9,676 bases of DNA from Lachnospiraceae bacterium UBA7598 (GTDB lineage Bacteria; Bacillota; Clostridia; Lachnospirales; Lachnospiraceae). Each line of letters starts with the position of its first letter. Positions within the stretch are counted from its first letter, which is position 1. The position numbers were made by a program, and so were the translations under genes. The stretch is taken from contig DLQV01000120.1 in the NCBI GenBank assembly GCA_002474415.1, forward strand, positions 1-9,676. Direction: 5' to 3'. The notes under the pieces were generated by a model, which had not been told where the DNA came from, did no database searches, and was given only the letters and a program-made list of their open reading frames with translations. Of this stretch, positions 1-6,815 are shown in pieces.

Positions 1-560
1 GAGTACAACGCAATCGACCAGCCGAACAGAGCACCTGCAACTACAAGCATGAGCACATTTCCTGCCAGAATATAATTCCATGCATCAATTCCTTTCTGCT
101 GGGATAAAAAGATACTGATAAAGTCGGTGCCACCCGTGGTGGTGCCGACATTTAAACACAGGCTGATGGCAAATCCGTTGATCAGCCCACCAAATACGCT
201 AATCAGCAGCACATCTTTCGTAAACACATATGCCGGAAGCATATCGGTAAAAATACTCGTCAATACTATAACAATAATAGAATACAGGGTAAATTTTTTC
301 CCGATAAATTTATATGCAATGTATGTAGGAACCAGATTCAGTCCGATGTTAAATACCGAAAACGGTATACTGACATGGATAAAATCTAACCCGATCTGCT
401 GCAGCAAAAGTGACAATCCGGAAAATCCCCCCGGAAACAGTCCTGCCGTTTTGGCAAAACAGCGCAGATTCCACGCATACAAAAGTGAAGCAAAAAATAC
501 GACAAACAGGCGGAATACCTGATAAAATTTCGGGTGTTTATATTCAAGTGACTGAAACAT
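1..560 (-). CDS. YitT-family membrane protein (partial, N-terminal 186 codons)
   Basis: The frame is open from an ATG at 560 to the left edge, so the C-terminal part lies outside the window. The start is preceded by AAGGAG (572-567), 6 nt upstream. The protein begins MFQSLEYKHPKFYQ and continues as a run of hydrophobic helices (about residues 14-30, 36-52, 65-80, 85-105, 112-135, 160-180) separated by short loops. Two glycine-rich stretches, FPGGFSG near residue 45 and NVGTTTGGTDF near 140, are typical of the YitT/DUF161 membrane domain. Full-length members are usually near 280-300 residues with a soluble DUF2179 domain at the C-terminus, which cannot be checked here. The family is an inner-membrane protein of uncertain function; transport or export has been suggested for some members. 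The family call is firm, the function unknown. It follows a terminator and appears to have its own promoter. Confidence 0.88.
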   Translation of the reverse strand, partial: MFQSLEYKHPKFYQVFRLFVVFFASLLYAWNLRCFAKTAGLFPGGFSGLSLLLQQIGLDFIHVSIPFSVFNIGLNLVPTYIAYKFIGKKFTLYSIIVIVLTSIFTDMLPAYVFTKDVLLISVFGGLINGFAISLCLNVGTTTGGTDFISIFLSQQKGIDAWNYILAGNVLMLVVAGALFGWSIALY

Positions 561-589
561 CCTTTTCTCCTTCTTTCTTATTTTTTTGC

Positions 590-598
590 ATTGTAACA
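590..598 (-). promoter_or_regulatory. Extended -10 promoter for the YitT gene
   Basis: On the minus strand TGT-TACAAT (598-590) matches the extended -10 consensus TGn-TATAAT with one mismatch. The -35 region would fall in the preceding terminator T-tract and shows no good TTGACA match, as is common for extended -10 promoters. Transcription would start about 23 nt before the ATG. Because a strong terminator lies just upstream, a promoter in this roughly 45-nt gap is needed. Confidence 0.45.
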
Positions 599-607
599 TA
601 TTCCGAC

Positions 608-635
608 AAAAAAAGACAGACCTTTACGGTCTGCC
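608..635 (-). terminator. Intrinsic terminator of the NlpC/P60 gene, overlapping its stop codon
   Basis: Read on the minus strand, GGCAGACC (635-628) pairs with GGTCTGTC (622-615). This gives an 8-bp stem with one G-U pair around the 5-nt loop GTAAA, followed directly by seven T (614-608). The loop contains the TAA stop codon (626-624), and the last coding codons (GGC AGA CC.) form the 5' arm. Termination therefore happens immediately behind the gene with no 3' untranslated spacer. Confidence 0.88.
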
Positions 636-1733
636 TACCATCTGCCCCATTGGGTAATACTTTTCATTTCCAGTTGCCCACTGAATTCCAAGTTCTGCCT
701 TTCCATTCTCATCAAATCCATAGAATGTATAACCGGTAATCATCTCCACATGATAGATTCCCTTATATCTTCCATTTTTTTGTCCGGTTTCAAACATCAC
801 ATCCCCCGGATTCAGTTTCATATTTTGTATGTTTGCCTGACTCAGACCTCCGCTGACAAGTTTTTTATGCTGTGCACACCATTTTCCCATATCCGCTGCA
901 ACCGGTGCATAATTTGCCATTCCAAAATTTACACCATTCTTATGATATGATTTCCACACCAGAGAACTGCAGTCGTAAAATTTTTCCTGCATACGCTTTG
1001 GCTGGCTATACGTACAGGTTTTTGCAATCTGAATGGCTTTCTGCACCGTACGTTTTCTTGCTGGGGTAACAACCGAAACTGCACATCCCAATTGTGTATC
1101 ACCCGATGTTCCCATCAAAATTGCATTTCCTGTCTTTTTTGCATAAACCGTTCCATTCTGGGAAACACTGACAACTGACGGATTGGAAGATTTCCATTTG
1201 ATTCCATTTACCCCGTTTACCGTAACCTGCTTTTTCTGTTTTGTAGAGAGCAACAGCGAATTTGGCAGATCTACAGCAATGGTATTGATACTTACCTGAA
1301 ATGTTTTGTTATTAATGGTAATGGTAACTGTCGTTTTGCCTACAACATCCGGAGTAAGTGAAATCACATTGTTTTCCAGACTCGCATATACATTAATCTT
1401 TATGTTGGAAGCATCCGTAGAAAACCTGACTCCGTCATCATCATCATTTAACAGACACGGCGTATTCTGAAGTGTAAATTTATAAGTTGGCATTTCTGAG
1501 CCATAAAAATAACCATTCTTTTGTGCATAGCCGGTCTGGCTGGTTTTGTCAATCGTTACATTTGACAGATCCAGCACGGTATCCGTCGAGCTATCATCAT
1601 TATCATACCAATCATCATCCCAGTAGGAATCACTGTTATAACCATCTTCCGCCTTCACTTCTGCCACCGGTACACAGATACAGGTACCTGCCATAAGTAC
1701 TGCTGCAAGCAGACAATAAAACCTTTTTTTCAT
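624..1733 (-). CDS. Secreted BIG2 + NlpC/P60-type cell-wall hydrolase
   Basis: 369 residues, ATG at 1733 with AGGAG (1747-1743) 9 nt upstream. Residues 1-28 form a signal peptide: MKKR, a hydrophobic core, then a likely signal peptidase I site after VKA (26-28). A Ser/Asp-rich linker follows (about 34-52, including DDDWYDNDD). Residues about 57-152 are beta-rich, and about 155-222 form a BIG2-type Ig-like domain with the typical SSNPSVVSVSQNGTVYAKKTG pattern split over 182-202. From about 226 to the end is an NlpC/P60-like domain: catalytic Cys255 in YDCSSLVW, a GDV motif at 310-312 and His328 in GIYHVEM. Such enzymes cut peptide stems of peptidoglycan outside the cell; the BIG2 part probably attaches to the wall. 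The third catalytic residue is not obvious by eye. The gene has its own promoter and terminator, so it is probably monocistronic. Substrate and physiological role are unknown. Confidence 0.85.
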   Translation of the reverse strand: MKKRFYCLLAAVLMAGTCICVPVAEVKAEDGYNSDSYWDDDWYDNDDSSTDTVLDLSNVTIDKTSQTGYAQKNGYFYGSEMPTYKFTLQNTPCLLNDDDDGVRFSTDASNIKINVYASLENNVISLTPDVVGKTTVTITINNKTFQVSINTIAVDLPNSLLLSTKQKKQVTVNGVNGIKWKSSNPSVVSVSQNGTVYAKKTGNAILMGTSGDTQLGCAVSVVTPARKRTVQKAIQIAKTCTYSQPKRMQEKFYDCSSLVWKSYHKNGVNFGMANYAPVAADMGKWCAQHKKLVSGGLSQANIQNMKLNPGDVMFETGQKNGRYKGIYHVEMITGYTFYGFDENGKAELGIQWATGNEKYYPMGQMVGRP

Positions 1734-1774
1734 AAAACCATGCTCCTCTTTTGTATGTAATCTTCAATAGAATT

Positions 1775-1804
1775 ATCATACCACTACAGAGGTAGTAAAA
1801 TCAA
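1775..1804 (-). promoter_or_regulatory. Sigma-A type promoter for the NlpC/P60 gene
   Basis: Minus strand -35 TTGATT (1804-1799), an 18-bp spacer and -10 TATGAT (1780-1775). The predicted start lies about 35 nt before the ATG at 1733. The spacer carries a short inverted repeat, annotated separately. Confidence 0.6.
1783..1796. repeat. Short inverted repeat in the promoter spacer
   Basis: ACTAC-AGAG-GTAGT, two 5-bp arms around a 4-bp centre, sits entirely between the -35 and -10 boxes of the NlpC/P60 promoter. A regulator bound here would block RNA polymerase, but 5-bp arms are short enough to arise by chance. Confidence 0.3.
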
Positions 1805-1829
1805 CTATCCCGTCTTCCCTTCGCCCATT

Positions 1830-2672
1830 CTAACCTTTATGATTCTTTTTTCTCACCAGATACAGTGGAAGTGCCATACACACCATTGCCCCCACAATAT
1901 TGCCCAGTGTAACGGGAAGAATATTTCCGAAAAATCCGGACAGATTGACATGCTGCTGAATCTGCTGTGCCGTCAGGCCATACAGTTCCTGTGCTTTTTG
2001 TACGTATGCGGAATGATGTGCCGCAAAAATTCCTGCCGGAAGATAAAACATATTCGCAACGCTATGCTCCCATCCCGCGACCACAAATGCCATAATCGGG
2101 AAAAACACACCCATCAGTTTTCCAGACGCATCTTTTGCTGCCGTAGAAATCAACACGGCTGCGCAGACCAGAATATTACACAATATTCCGGAAATAAATG
2201 CCCGCATCGACGTCATGGTGCATTTTCCATATGCCGTTTTTATCACAAACGCTCCCATACCTCCGGCGCTGTAATCAAAAATGCCACTGCCGGAAACCAA
2301 TGCGGCAATCAGCACCGATCCGATCAGATTGCTGATCCAGACAACCGCCAGTACACGTATCATCTTTCCCATTCTATAACGCTTGTCCCAAAGTCCCGTC
2401 ACCATAAGACAGTCTCCGGTAAACAGTTCTCCGCCAACCATCACAATCATCATCAAACCTACCGGAAACACCACGGCAGTTACCAGCCGCGCGATGCCCA
2501 CATTGGATATCTGGTGTGCGGCTACACTGCTTGCAGCTCCTCCAAATGCGATAAACCCACCTGCCATAATTCCAAGCAGAATACAACGCAAAACAGGCAG
2601 GAGTATTCGTTTTTCTCCTGCCTGCATAATTTTCTCCAAAACCTGTTCCGGTGTAAATACCGAATTATCCAT
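1830..2672 (-). CDS. Formate/nitrite transporter (FNT) family channel
   Basis: 280 residues, ATG at 2672, with AAGGAG (2690-2685) a rather long 12 nt upstream; no better in-frame start is visible. Hydrophobic helices fall at about 24-46, 60-82, 106-128, 158-178, 188-212 and 248-273, matching the six-helix FNT fold, which assembles as a pentamer in the cytoplasmic membrane. Two family signatures are clear: GGELFTG (80-86) and WEHSVANMFYLP (201-212). His203 in the second corresponds to the conserved pore histidine of FocA/NirC. FNT channels move small monovalent anions such as formate, nitrite, lactate or hydrosulfide with proton coupling. The substrate cannot be read from sequence; formate export is the natural guess in a fermenting anaerobe, but no formate enzyme gene is nearby. 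Residue 87, after LFTG, is Asp. It has its own promoter downstream of jetC. Confidence 0.9.
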   Translation of the reverse strand: MDNSVFTPEQVLEKIMQAGEKRILLPVLRCILLGIMAGGFIAFGGAASSVAAHQISNVGIARLVTAVVFPVGLMMIVMVGGELFTGDCLMVTGLWDKRYRMGKMIRVLAVVWISNLIGSVLIAALVSGSGIFDYSAGGMGAFVIKTAYGKCTMTSMRAFISGILCNILVCAAVLISTAAKDASGKLMGVFFPIMAFVVAGWEHSVANMFYLPAGIFAAHHSAYVQKAQELYGLTAQQIQQHVNLSGFFGNILPVTLGNIVGAMVCMALPLYLVRKKNHKG

Positions 2673-2746
2673 CGTTCTATGTCTCTCCTTCTTGATTTGT
2701 CTTGTCTAACTTTTGTTAGTTTTCTCTTCTATCATAACATAGAACG
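2673..2746. repeat. Perfect 10-bp inverted repeat flanking the channel gene leader
   Basis: CGTTCTATGT (2673-2682, plus strand) and its exact complement ACATAGAACG (2737-2746) are separated by 54 bp. On the minus strand the upstream arm overlaps the spacer and TG element of the promoter, and the downstream arm is the ten bases directly before the ATG. A transcript starting at the local promoter would lack the first arm; a read-through transcript from jetC would contain both. Confidence 0.6.
2727..2744. promoter_or_regulatory. Candidate operator palindrome over the -10 box
   Basis: TTCTAT-CATAAC-ATAGAA on the plus strand has perfect 6-bp arms with a 6-bp centre. It covers the -10 box (2736-2731) and extended TG of the channel promoter. 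Its position would suit a repressor site. No regulator gene is present in the window to assign it to. Confidence 0.35.
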
Positions 2747-2759
2747 TATTCTTTCGCAA
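2731..2759 (-). promoter_or_regulatory. Sigma-A promoter of the FNT channel gene
   Basis: Minus strand -35 TTGCGA (2759-2754), a 17-bp spacer ending in TGT, and -10 TATGAT (2736-2731): a 4/6 match at -35, a 5/6 match at -10, and an extended TG. The predicted leader is about 50 nt. It contains a small stem CTAAC-AAAA-GTTAG (2719-2706) before the ribosome site. Confidence 0.65.
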
Positions 2760-2791
2760 CTGGTCATAATTGGTTCTTTCCTGCTGCCTTT

Positions 2792-5700
2792 TTATCCTTC
2801 CATCATTTCCAGATACTGCCCCTTATCAATATGCATCATGGAAATCCGATTTTTAAATCGACGGAATCCATACACACAGTCCACGTTCCGGATCAGGGAC
2901 TGCAAACGCTCATCCGGCACACAGACAATCAGCTGCAGATCCATCTTTCTGGCATATTTCAGACAGACCGCACTTCGCTCCTGATCCATTTTGGAAAACG
3001 CTTCATCCAGCAGTACCAGCTTAATTTTGGAATCCCGCTTACTCTGCTGCATATATAGCATGGCAAATCCTGCAAGCAGCGCTACATACTTTGGATTTTG
3101 TCCCTCACCACCGGAATCCCTGCCCGCCATATCATCGACAAAGTTTTCCCGGATCACATTTCCCTGTGCATCCGTTACCTGCTCGTACATGCTGAATGAA
3201 AGATAATTTCGATAGTCCGCATACTGCTCCATCTCTTTTCTCTTCTGTGAACGAAGGGTCTCATCTTCCTCTTTCGGAGGCATGAATTTGTCAGTCAGAA
3301 GTTTGATCTTCTGCTCATATTTCTGATAAAACGTATCTTCCCCGAAACTAAGCTGCCCGTCAAATCCGGCATTGTCCAGATTCTTGCTGTCAAGTTCCTC
3401 TGCCATGAGCATATCAAAAAACTGTCCATTTTCATTTTTGGCCGGTTCAATTTTAATCTGATAGGTACTGTCCGAAAAATTGGTTTCCCGCAACAGACGG
3501 TTAATTTCATATGCATGGCGTTTTGCTGCTTTGATATCCCCATGAATTGTTGCAATGACATTCTCCCGGAGGCTCTTATAGATGGATGCACATTTTTTTT
3601 CAAATTCTTCTTCGTATGCCGGCTCAAAATCCGTCCGGTACCGTTCAAGCAATTTTTCATATGCTTCATTGGATTTTTCAGCTCCGCTGAATTCACTGGC
3701 CGGATATGCAAGGATATATTTATTGCGCGCCATCTGCAGACGTTCTGCCTGTTCCTGTTCCTTATCTGCCAGATCTGCAATCTCTGCCTTCTTCCTGTTG
3801 GTCACGGACTGCCCGGATTGCTTTTTTAACAGTTCCCACACTTCCTGTTCGAGTGCTTCATTTGCAACATATCCCTGCAGCTTTTCCTCCAGCTGCTGTC
3901 TTCTGGACTCATTTTCTCCGGAAAGCTGCCCATACCGGCTAGTTAGCTTTGCCAACTCTGTCTGCGTTTCATCGATCTCTGTCTGGATGTCCCGCACCTG
4001 CTTCTTTAAAGCCTGTTCCTTCTCTTCGAGTTCTTTGTATGCCCCCTCCCGCAAGGAGCGGATCACTTCTTCGAGCTCTTTCTTGGTTTTATTTACCTTT
4101 GCAAGCTCAGCACCCGCCTGGGACAGTTTCACATAATGAGAGGGTTCGTCTTTCAGGCACTCAAACTCTCTTGCCGCTTTTAATCTGCGCAGCAGATGAT
4201 CCAGTTCCGCCTCCTGTCTGCTTAAATCTTCCACATCTTTTTCATATTCTGCAAGCCGTGCTTTGGAAACGCGGCGTCCAATACACGCCCGGGTCGTATA
4301 ATCTTTTTTCTTCAGATGCCGGAAAATAAAATTGCTGTATGAATAACAATCCGGTGTCACACCATCCTTTACCTGCTCCAGTTCCTCCACCGACCGGCAC
4401 TTGATGATCCGTCCCAGATACCGTTTCAGACATACATCCACATAAGCATCCTCTGTCTTTACCGCTTCATATAAAGATCCTTCCATACAATCCGGCTCAC
4501 TGTCTGCAATCGCTTTGGAATTAATTAAATCCACATTTTCATATTGCTTCATGTTGCGAAACAGAACTGCTGCCTCATGTGCATACTGCGGTTCCGTGAT
4601 CAGGGAACGTTTCAGTCGTCCCATGCGTCCCTCAACGGCATTCTTCCATTCTTCCTCCTGCACATCAAACAGATCCGCAAAAATCTGCACTTTCACTGTC
4701 GTTCCATAGCGGTCACTCAGCTGTTGGGATAATGCCGTTCTTGCAGACCTCAGATTCTCCTCATACGGTTTGCGGTTATGTTTCATGTCATCCACCAGCC
4801 GCTTTTTTTCTTTTAATTCTTTCCCGATCTCGCGTCTCTGCTCACTGTAATCCTCCACCTCATTTTCAATATTCTGCTTGGCAGATTCAATTTTTAAATG
4901 CAGGTTCTGGCACAGTTCCTCCGTTACGTTTCCACTGCCAAGTTCTGCGATCAGATTCAGAACCGGATTACTGATATAATCGGTGATCACATCATCTTCT
5001 TCCCAGTTTTTCATTCCAAGAAGAACCTTGTTCCACTGTCTCGTATTATCCGCAAGCATCTGGCTGCGGGCATCCAGTTCCTCATACTGCTGCTGTTTTC
5101 CACCTAAATCACTGGACTTAAGATCTGCACTGACCTGAATCAGTTCCTGTTCGGTCTCCCCACGCACAGCAGAACGTTCTTTTATCTTTCCCTGCAGCTG
5201 CTCCTGTTTCTCTGCAATGATCTTTTTATCCTCTTCAGCGGCCTGTATCCTTGCCCGCAGATCTTCAATTCCAATACAGCGGATCATTGCCTCTGCCCGG
5301 ATCTTCTCGGACTGCAGGCGCACAAGTTCCTGCCCGGATGTCTGAACATCTGTCAGTATCTCGATTCGTTTTCTAAGATCCTCTATTTTATCTTTAATCT
5401 GCCGGTAAGAATCCAATTGTTCACTGATTGCTGCAATGGTATTGGAAGTGTTCTTTGGAAACATATAATCACGAATAAACTGTCCCGTTCCATTGGTCAT
5501 TTTCAGGGCAATTGCACTTTTTTCCATCGTGATAAAACGGTTCTGATCAATATACCCGAGAATCACATCATACAGAGTTCCCAGGTATGCCTCTTTGGAA
5601 CCATAAATGCGGTTGACTTCTCCCTTTCCGCGGTTGTCATCGGATTTTGCTCTGGCACTGACTAGCTTTTTGATCTCCTGATTGGAATAGCAGACGCCCT

Positions 5701-6139
5701 GTTCCGTCAGATATTCGGACTCCGGCATTTTCCCGGAGTGACTAAAATACACAAATTTTTTAATCTCAGAATCTGATTTTCTTACTTCAAACGCAATTCC
5801 AATACAGGTTGTAATATGGGTTCCGGTATCTTCAATTTCCAGAGCAATTACGGAACAGAAATCACAGTCTTTACGATTGGCAGATCCGTCTTTTTGTTCT
5901 CCGCGCAGATAACTTAACACACTTCTACGATTTTTTGCATCATCCGCTGCTTTATTTAGAAAATTCGGTGAGAAACTTCCATACAAAATGACCTGGATGG
6001 CATCCATCACTGTCGATTTTCCAGATCCGCTTTTTCCACTGAACAAATTCACATATTCATGAAACTCCAGTACCTTATGATCAATACCGCCCCAGTTGTT
6101 AAGGCACATTCTTGTAAAAACTTTTTTTGCCTGACTCAA
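2792..6139 (-). CDS. jetC: Wadjet JetC: SMC/MukB-like ATPase
   Basis: 1115 residues from a TTG at 6139. The Walker A loop GKSGSGKS is at 35-42. Long heptad-rich, Glu/Lys/Gln-rich coiled coils occupy roughly 235-455 and 630-830, with a globular hinge-like section (about 460-620) between them. The C-terminal head carries the ABC signature SGGEGQ (1009-1014), Walker B LVLLDEA with Asp1045-Glu1046, and the D-loop SKMD. This order is diagnostic of SMC-like ATPases of the MukB/SbcC class; there is no zinc-hook CxxC. In Wadjet, JetC dimers with JetA and JetB form a loop-extruding motor that senses small circular DNA. The longest frame begins at GTG 6148, but that codon touches the ribosome site GAGGAG (6153-6148), while TTG 6139 is 8 nt away. 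The TTG start leaves only one base after the jetB stop. It is the last gene of the operon; no terminator is visible behind it. Confidence 0.93.
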   Translation of the reverse strand: MSQAKKVFTRMCLNNWGGIDHKVLEFHEYVNLFSGKSGSGKSTVMDAIQVILYGSFSPNFLNKAADDAKNRRSVLSYLRGEQKDGSANRKDCDFCSVIALEIEDTGTHITTCIGIAFEVRKSDSEIKKFVYFSHSGKMPESEYLTEQGVCYSNQEIKKLVSARAKSDDNRGKGEVNRIYGSKEAYLGTLYDVILGYIDQNRFITMEKSAIALKMTNGTGQFIRDYMFPKNTSNTIAAISEQLDSYRQIKDKIEDLRKRIEILTDVQTSGQELVRLQSEKIRAEAMIRCIGIEDLRARIQAAEEDKKIIAEKQEQLQGKIKERSAVRGETEQELIQVSADLKSSDLGGKQQQYEELDARSQMLADNTRQWNKVLLGMKNWEEDDVITDYISNPVLNLIAELGSGNVTEELCQNLHLKIESAKQNIENEVEDYSEQRREIGKELKEKKRLVDDMKHNRKPYEENLRSARTALSQQLSDRYGTTVKVQIFADLFDVQEEEWKNAVEGRMGRLKRSLITEPQYAHEAAVLFRNMKQYENVDLINSKAIADSEPDCMEGSLYEAVKTEDAYVDVCLKRYLGRIIKCRSVEELEQVKDGVTPDCYSYSNFIFRHLKKKDYTTRACIGRRVSKARLAEYEKDVEDLSRQEAELDHLLRRLKAAREFECLKDEPSHYVKLSQAGAELAKVNKTKKELEEVIRSLREGAYKELEEKEQALKKQVRDIQTEIDETQTELAKLTSRYGQLSGENESRRQQLEEKLQGYVANEALEQEVWELLKKQSGQSVTNRKKAEIADLADKEQEQAERLQMARNKYILAYPASEFSGAEKSNEAYEKLLERYRTDFEPAYEEEFEKKCASIYKSLRENVIATIHGDIKAAKRHAYEINRLLRETNFSDSTYQIKIEPAKNENGQFFDMLMAEELDSKNLDNAGFDGQLSFGEDTFYQKYEQKIKLLTDKFMPPKEEDETLRSQKRKEMEQYADYRNYLSFSMYEQVTDAQGNVIRENFVDDMAGRDSGGEGQNPKYVALLAGFAMLYMQQSKRDSKIKLVLLDEAFSKMDQERSAVCLKYARKMDLQLIVCVPDERLQSLIRNVDCVYGFRRFKNRISMMHIDKGQYLEMMEG

Positions 6140-6140
6140 T

Positions 6141-6815
6141 TTATTCACTCCTCATTTCGTCTTGTGTTTCCCGCTGATCCTGTGTCTTTTCCGAATGCTC
6201 TGCTTCCTTTTGTTCTTCCGTTTCCCCGGTTTCTCCTTTGTACATTTCAACCAGCTCATTGATATCTGCCGCTGAACAGAAAATATTAATGGTACTGTAA
6301 ATATAAATCGGGGAATCGTCTTCGAGATTTCCAATGGCACTTGGCAGTTCGATCATCTGGTGTGTTTTCATCAGAATCAATGCCTCCTGCCACTCCTGAG
6401 CGGTCAGTCTACGCGTAATCAGGTTTGTTTCCTTTCCATATCTTCGGATCTCCGCAAGACTGGTTGTCGTGGCATGCAGTCCTTCTCCCATAATTTTATC
6501 CCGATAAATCAACTTCATAAGGATCACCAGTTTCGTTGTTAAAAGTGTCATACGCTCCGTCAGCACGCCATCTCCTGTAATCCGGAAAATATGTTCCTGC
6601 GGATCATGAACCAGTTCACAGTCAAGCACCTGCAGATAATCTGCAATAAATTCCCGATTTCTCGCACATACCTGATAGTGGGGATTATCTTTCTGGATCA
6701 GGGTAACCGGATCACACTTTGTCTGCAAAATACAGGTCTGGCGAAACAGATCCTGTATGGTTTTTCTAATATTTTCCGCCTCATTCTGCGAGACGTTTTC
6801 CATGTATTCCAACAT
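6141..6815 (-). CDS. jetB: Wadjet JetB: DUF4194 MukE/KITE-like subunit
   Basis: 224 residues, ATG at 6815 directly after the jetA TAA stop (TAAATG), with AGGAG (6831-6827) 11 nt upstream inside the jetA coding end. The body (about 10-190) is mixed helix and strand with the DUF4194 pattern: an N-terminal helix with FRQTCIL, a basic and hydrophobic helix TERMTLLTTKLVILMKLIY (86-104), then winged-helix-like segments ending in IYIYSTINIF (170-179). The last 30 or so residues (about 194-224) are a charged, Glu-rich, low-complexity tail that is probably disordered. In Wadjet this subunit plays the MukE role, bridging the JetA kleisin and contacting DNA near the JetC heads. Identification rests on sequence pattern plus its place between jetA and jetC. 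It shares no obvious catalytic motif, as expected. Confidence 0.88.
   Translation of the reverse strand: MLEYMENVSQNEAENIRKTIQDLFRQTCILQTKCDPVTLIQKDNPHYQVCARNREFIADYLQVLDCELVHDPQEHIFRITGDGVLTERMTLLTTKLVILMKLIYRDKIMGEGLHATTTSLAEIRRYGKETNLITRRLTAQEWQEALILMKTHQMIELPSAIGNLEDDSPIYIYSTINIFCSAADINELVEMYKGETGETEEQKEAEHSEKTQDQRETQDEMRSE
6148..6153 (-). promoter_or_regulatory. Ribosome-binding site setting the jetC start at TTG
   Basis: GAGGAG on the minus strand lies within the last codons of jetB. TTG 6139 is 8 nt downstream, an optimal distance; GTG 6148 shares its first base with the last G of the site and so cannot be used with it. jetC translation is therefore probably fed by ribosomes finishing jetB. 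Confidence 0.6.

Noticed and set aside
1680..1733. Lipoprotein signal in the NlpC/P60 protein
   Set aside because: Cys18 is preceded by A-G-T, which does not fit the lipobox. A type I site after VKA at 26-28 is better.
2706..2719. CTAAC-TTTT-GTTAG hairpin as a plus-strand terminator (T-rich tail)
   Set aside because: The stem is only 5 bp with two G-C pairs, and no real plus-strand gene precedes it. It is at most a small leader hairpin of the channel mRNA.
1839..2984. 381-codon plus-strand open frame
   Set aside because: It is the antisense shadow of the channel gene and crosses that gene's promoter. The product is His/Cys/Ser-rich with no recognisable domain, and a real FNT protein lies opposite.
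3582..4136. Ser-rich 184-codon plus-strand open frame
   Set aside because: Mirror of the Glu/Lys-rich coiled-coil codons of jetC; serine richness is what the complement of such codons gives.
2792..6139. Housekeeping MukB, SMC or SbcC/Rad50
   Set aside because: There is no zinc hook and no SbcD partner. The neighbours are DUF4194, JetA-type and TOPRIM JetD-type genes, and Gram-positive bacteria use SMC-ScpAB rather than MukBEF.
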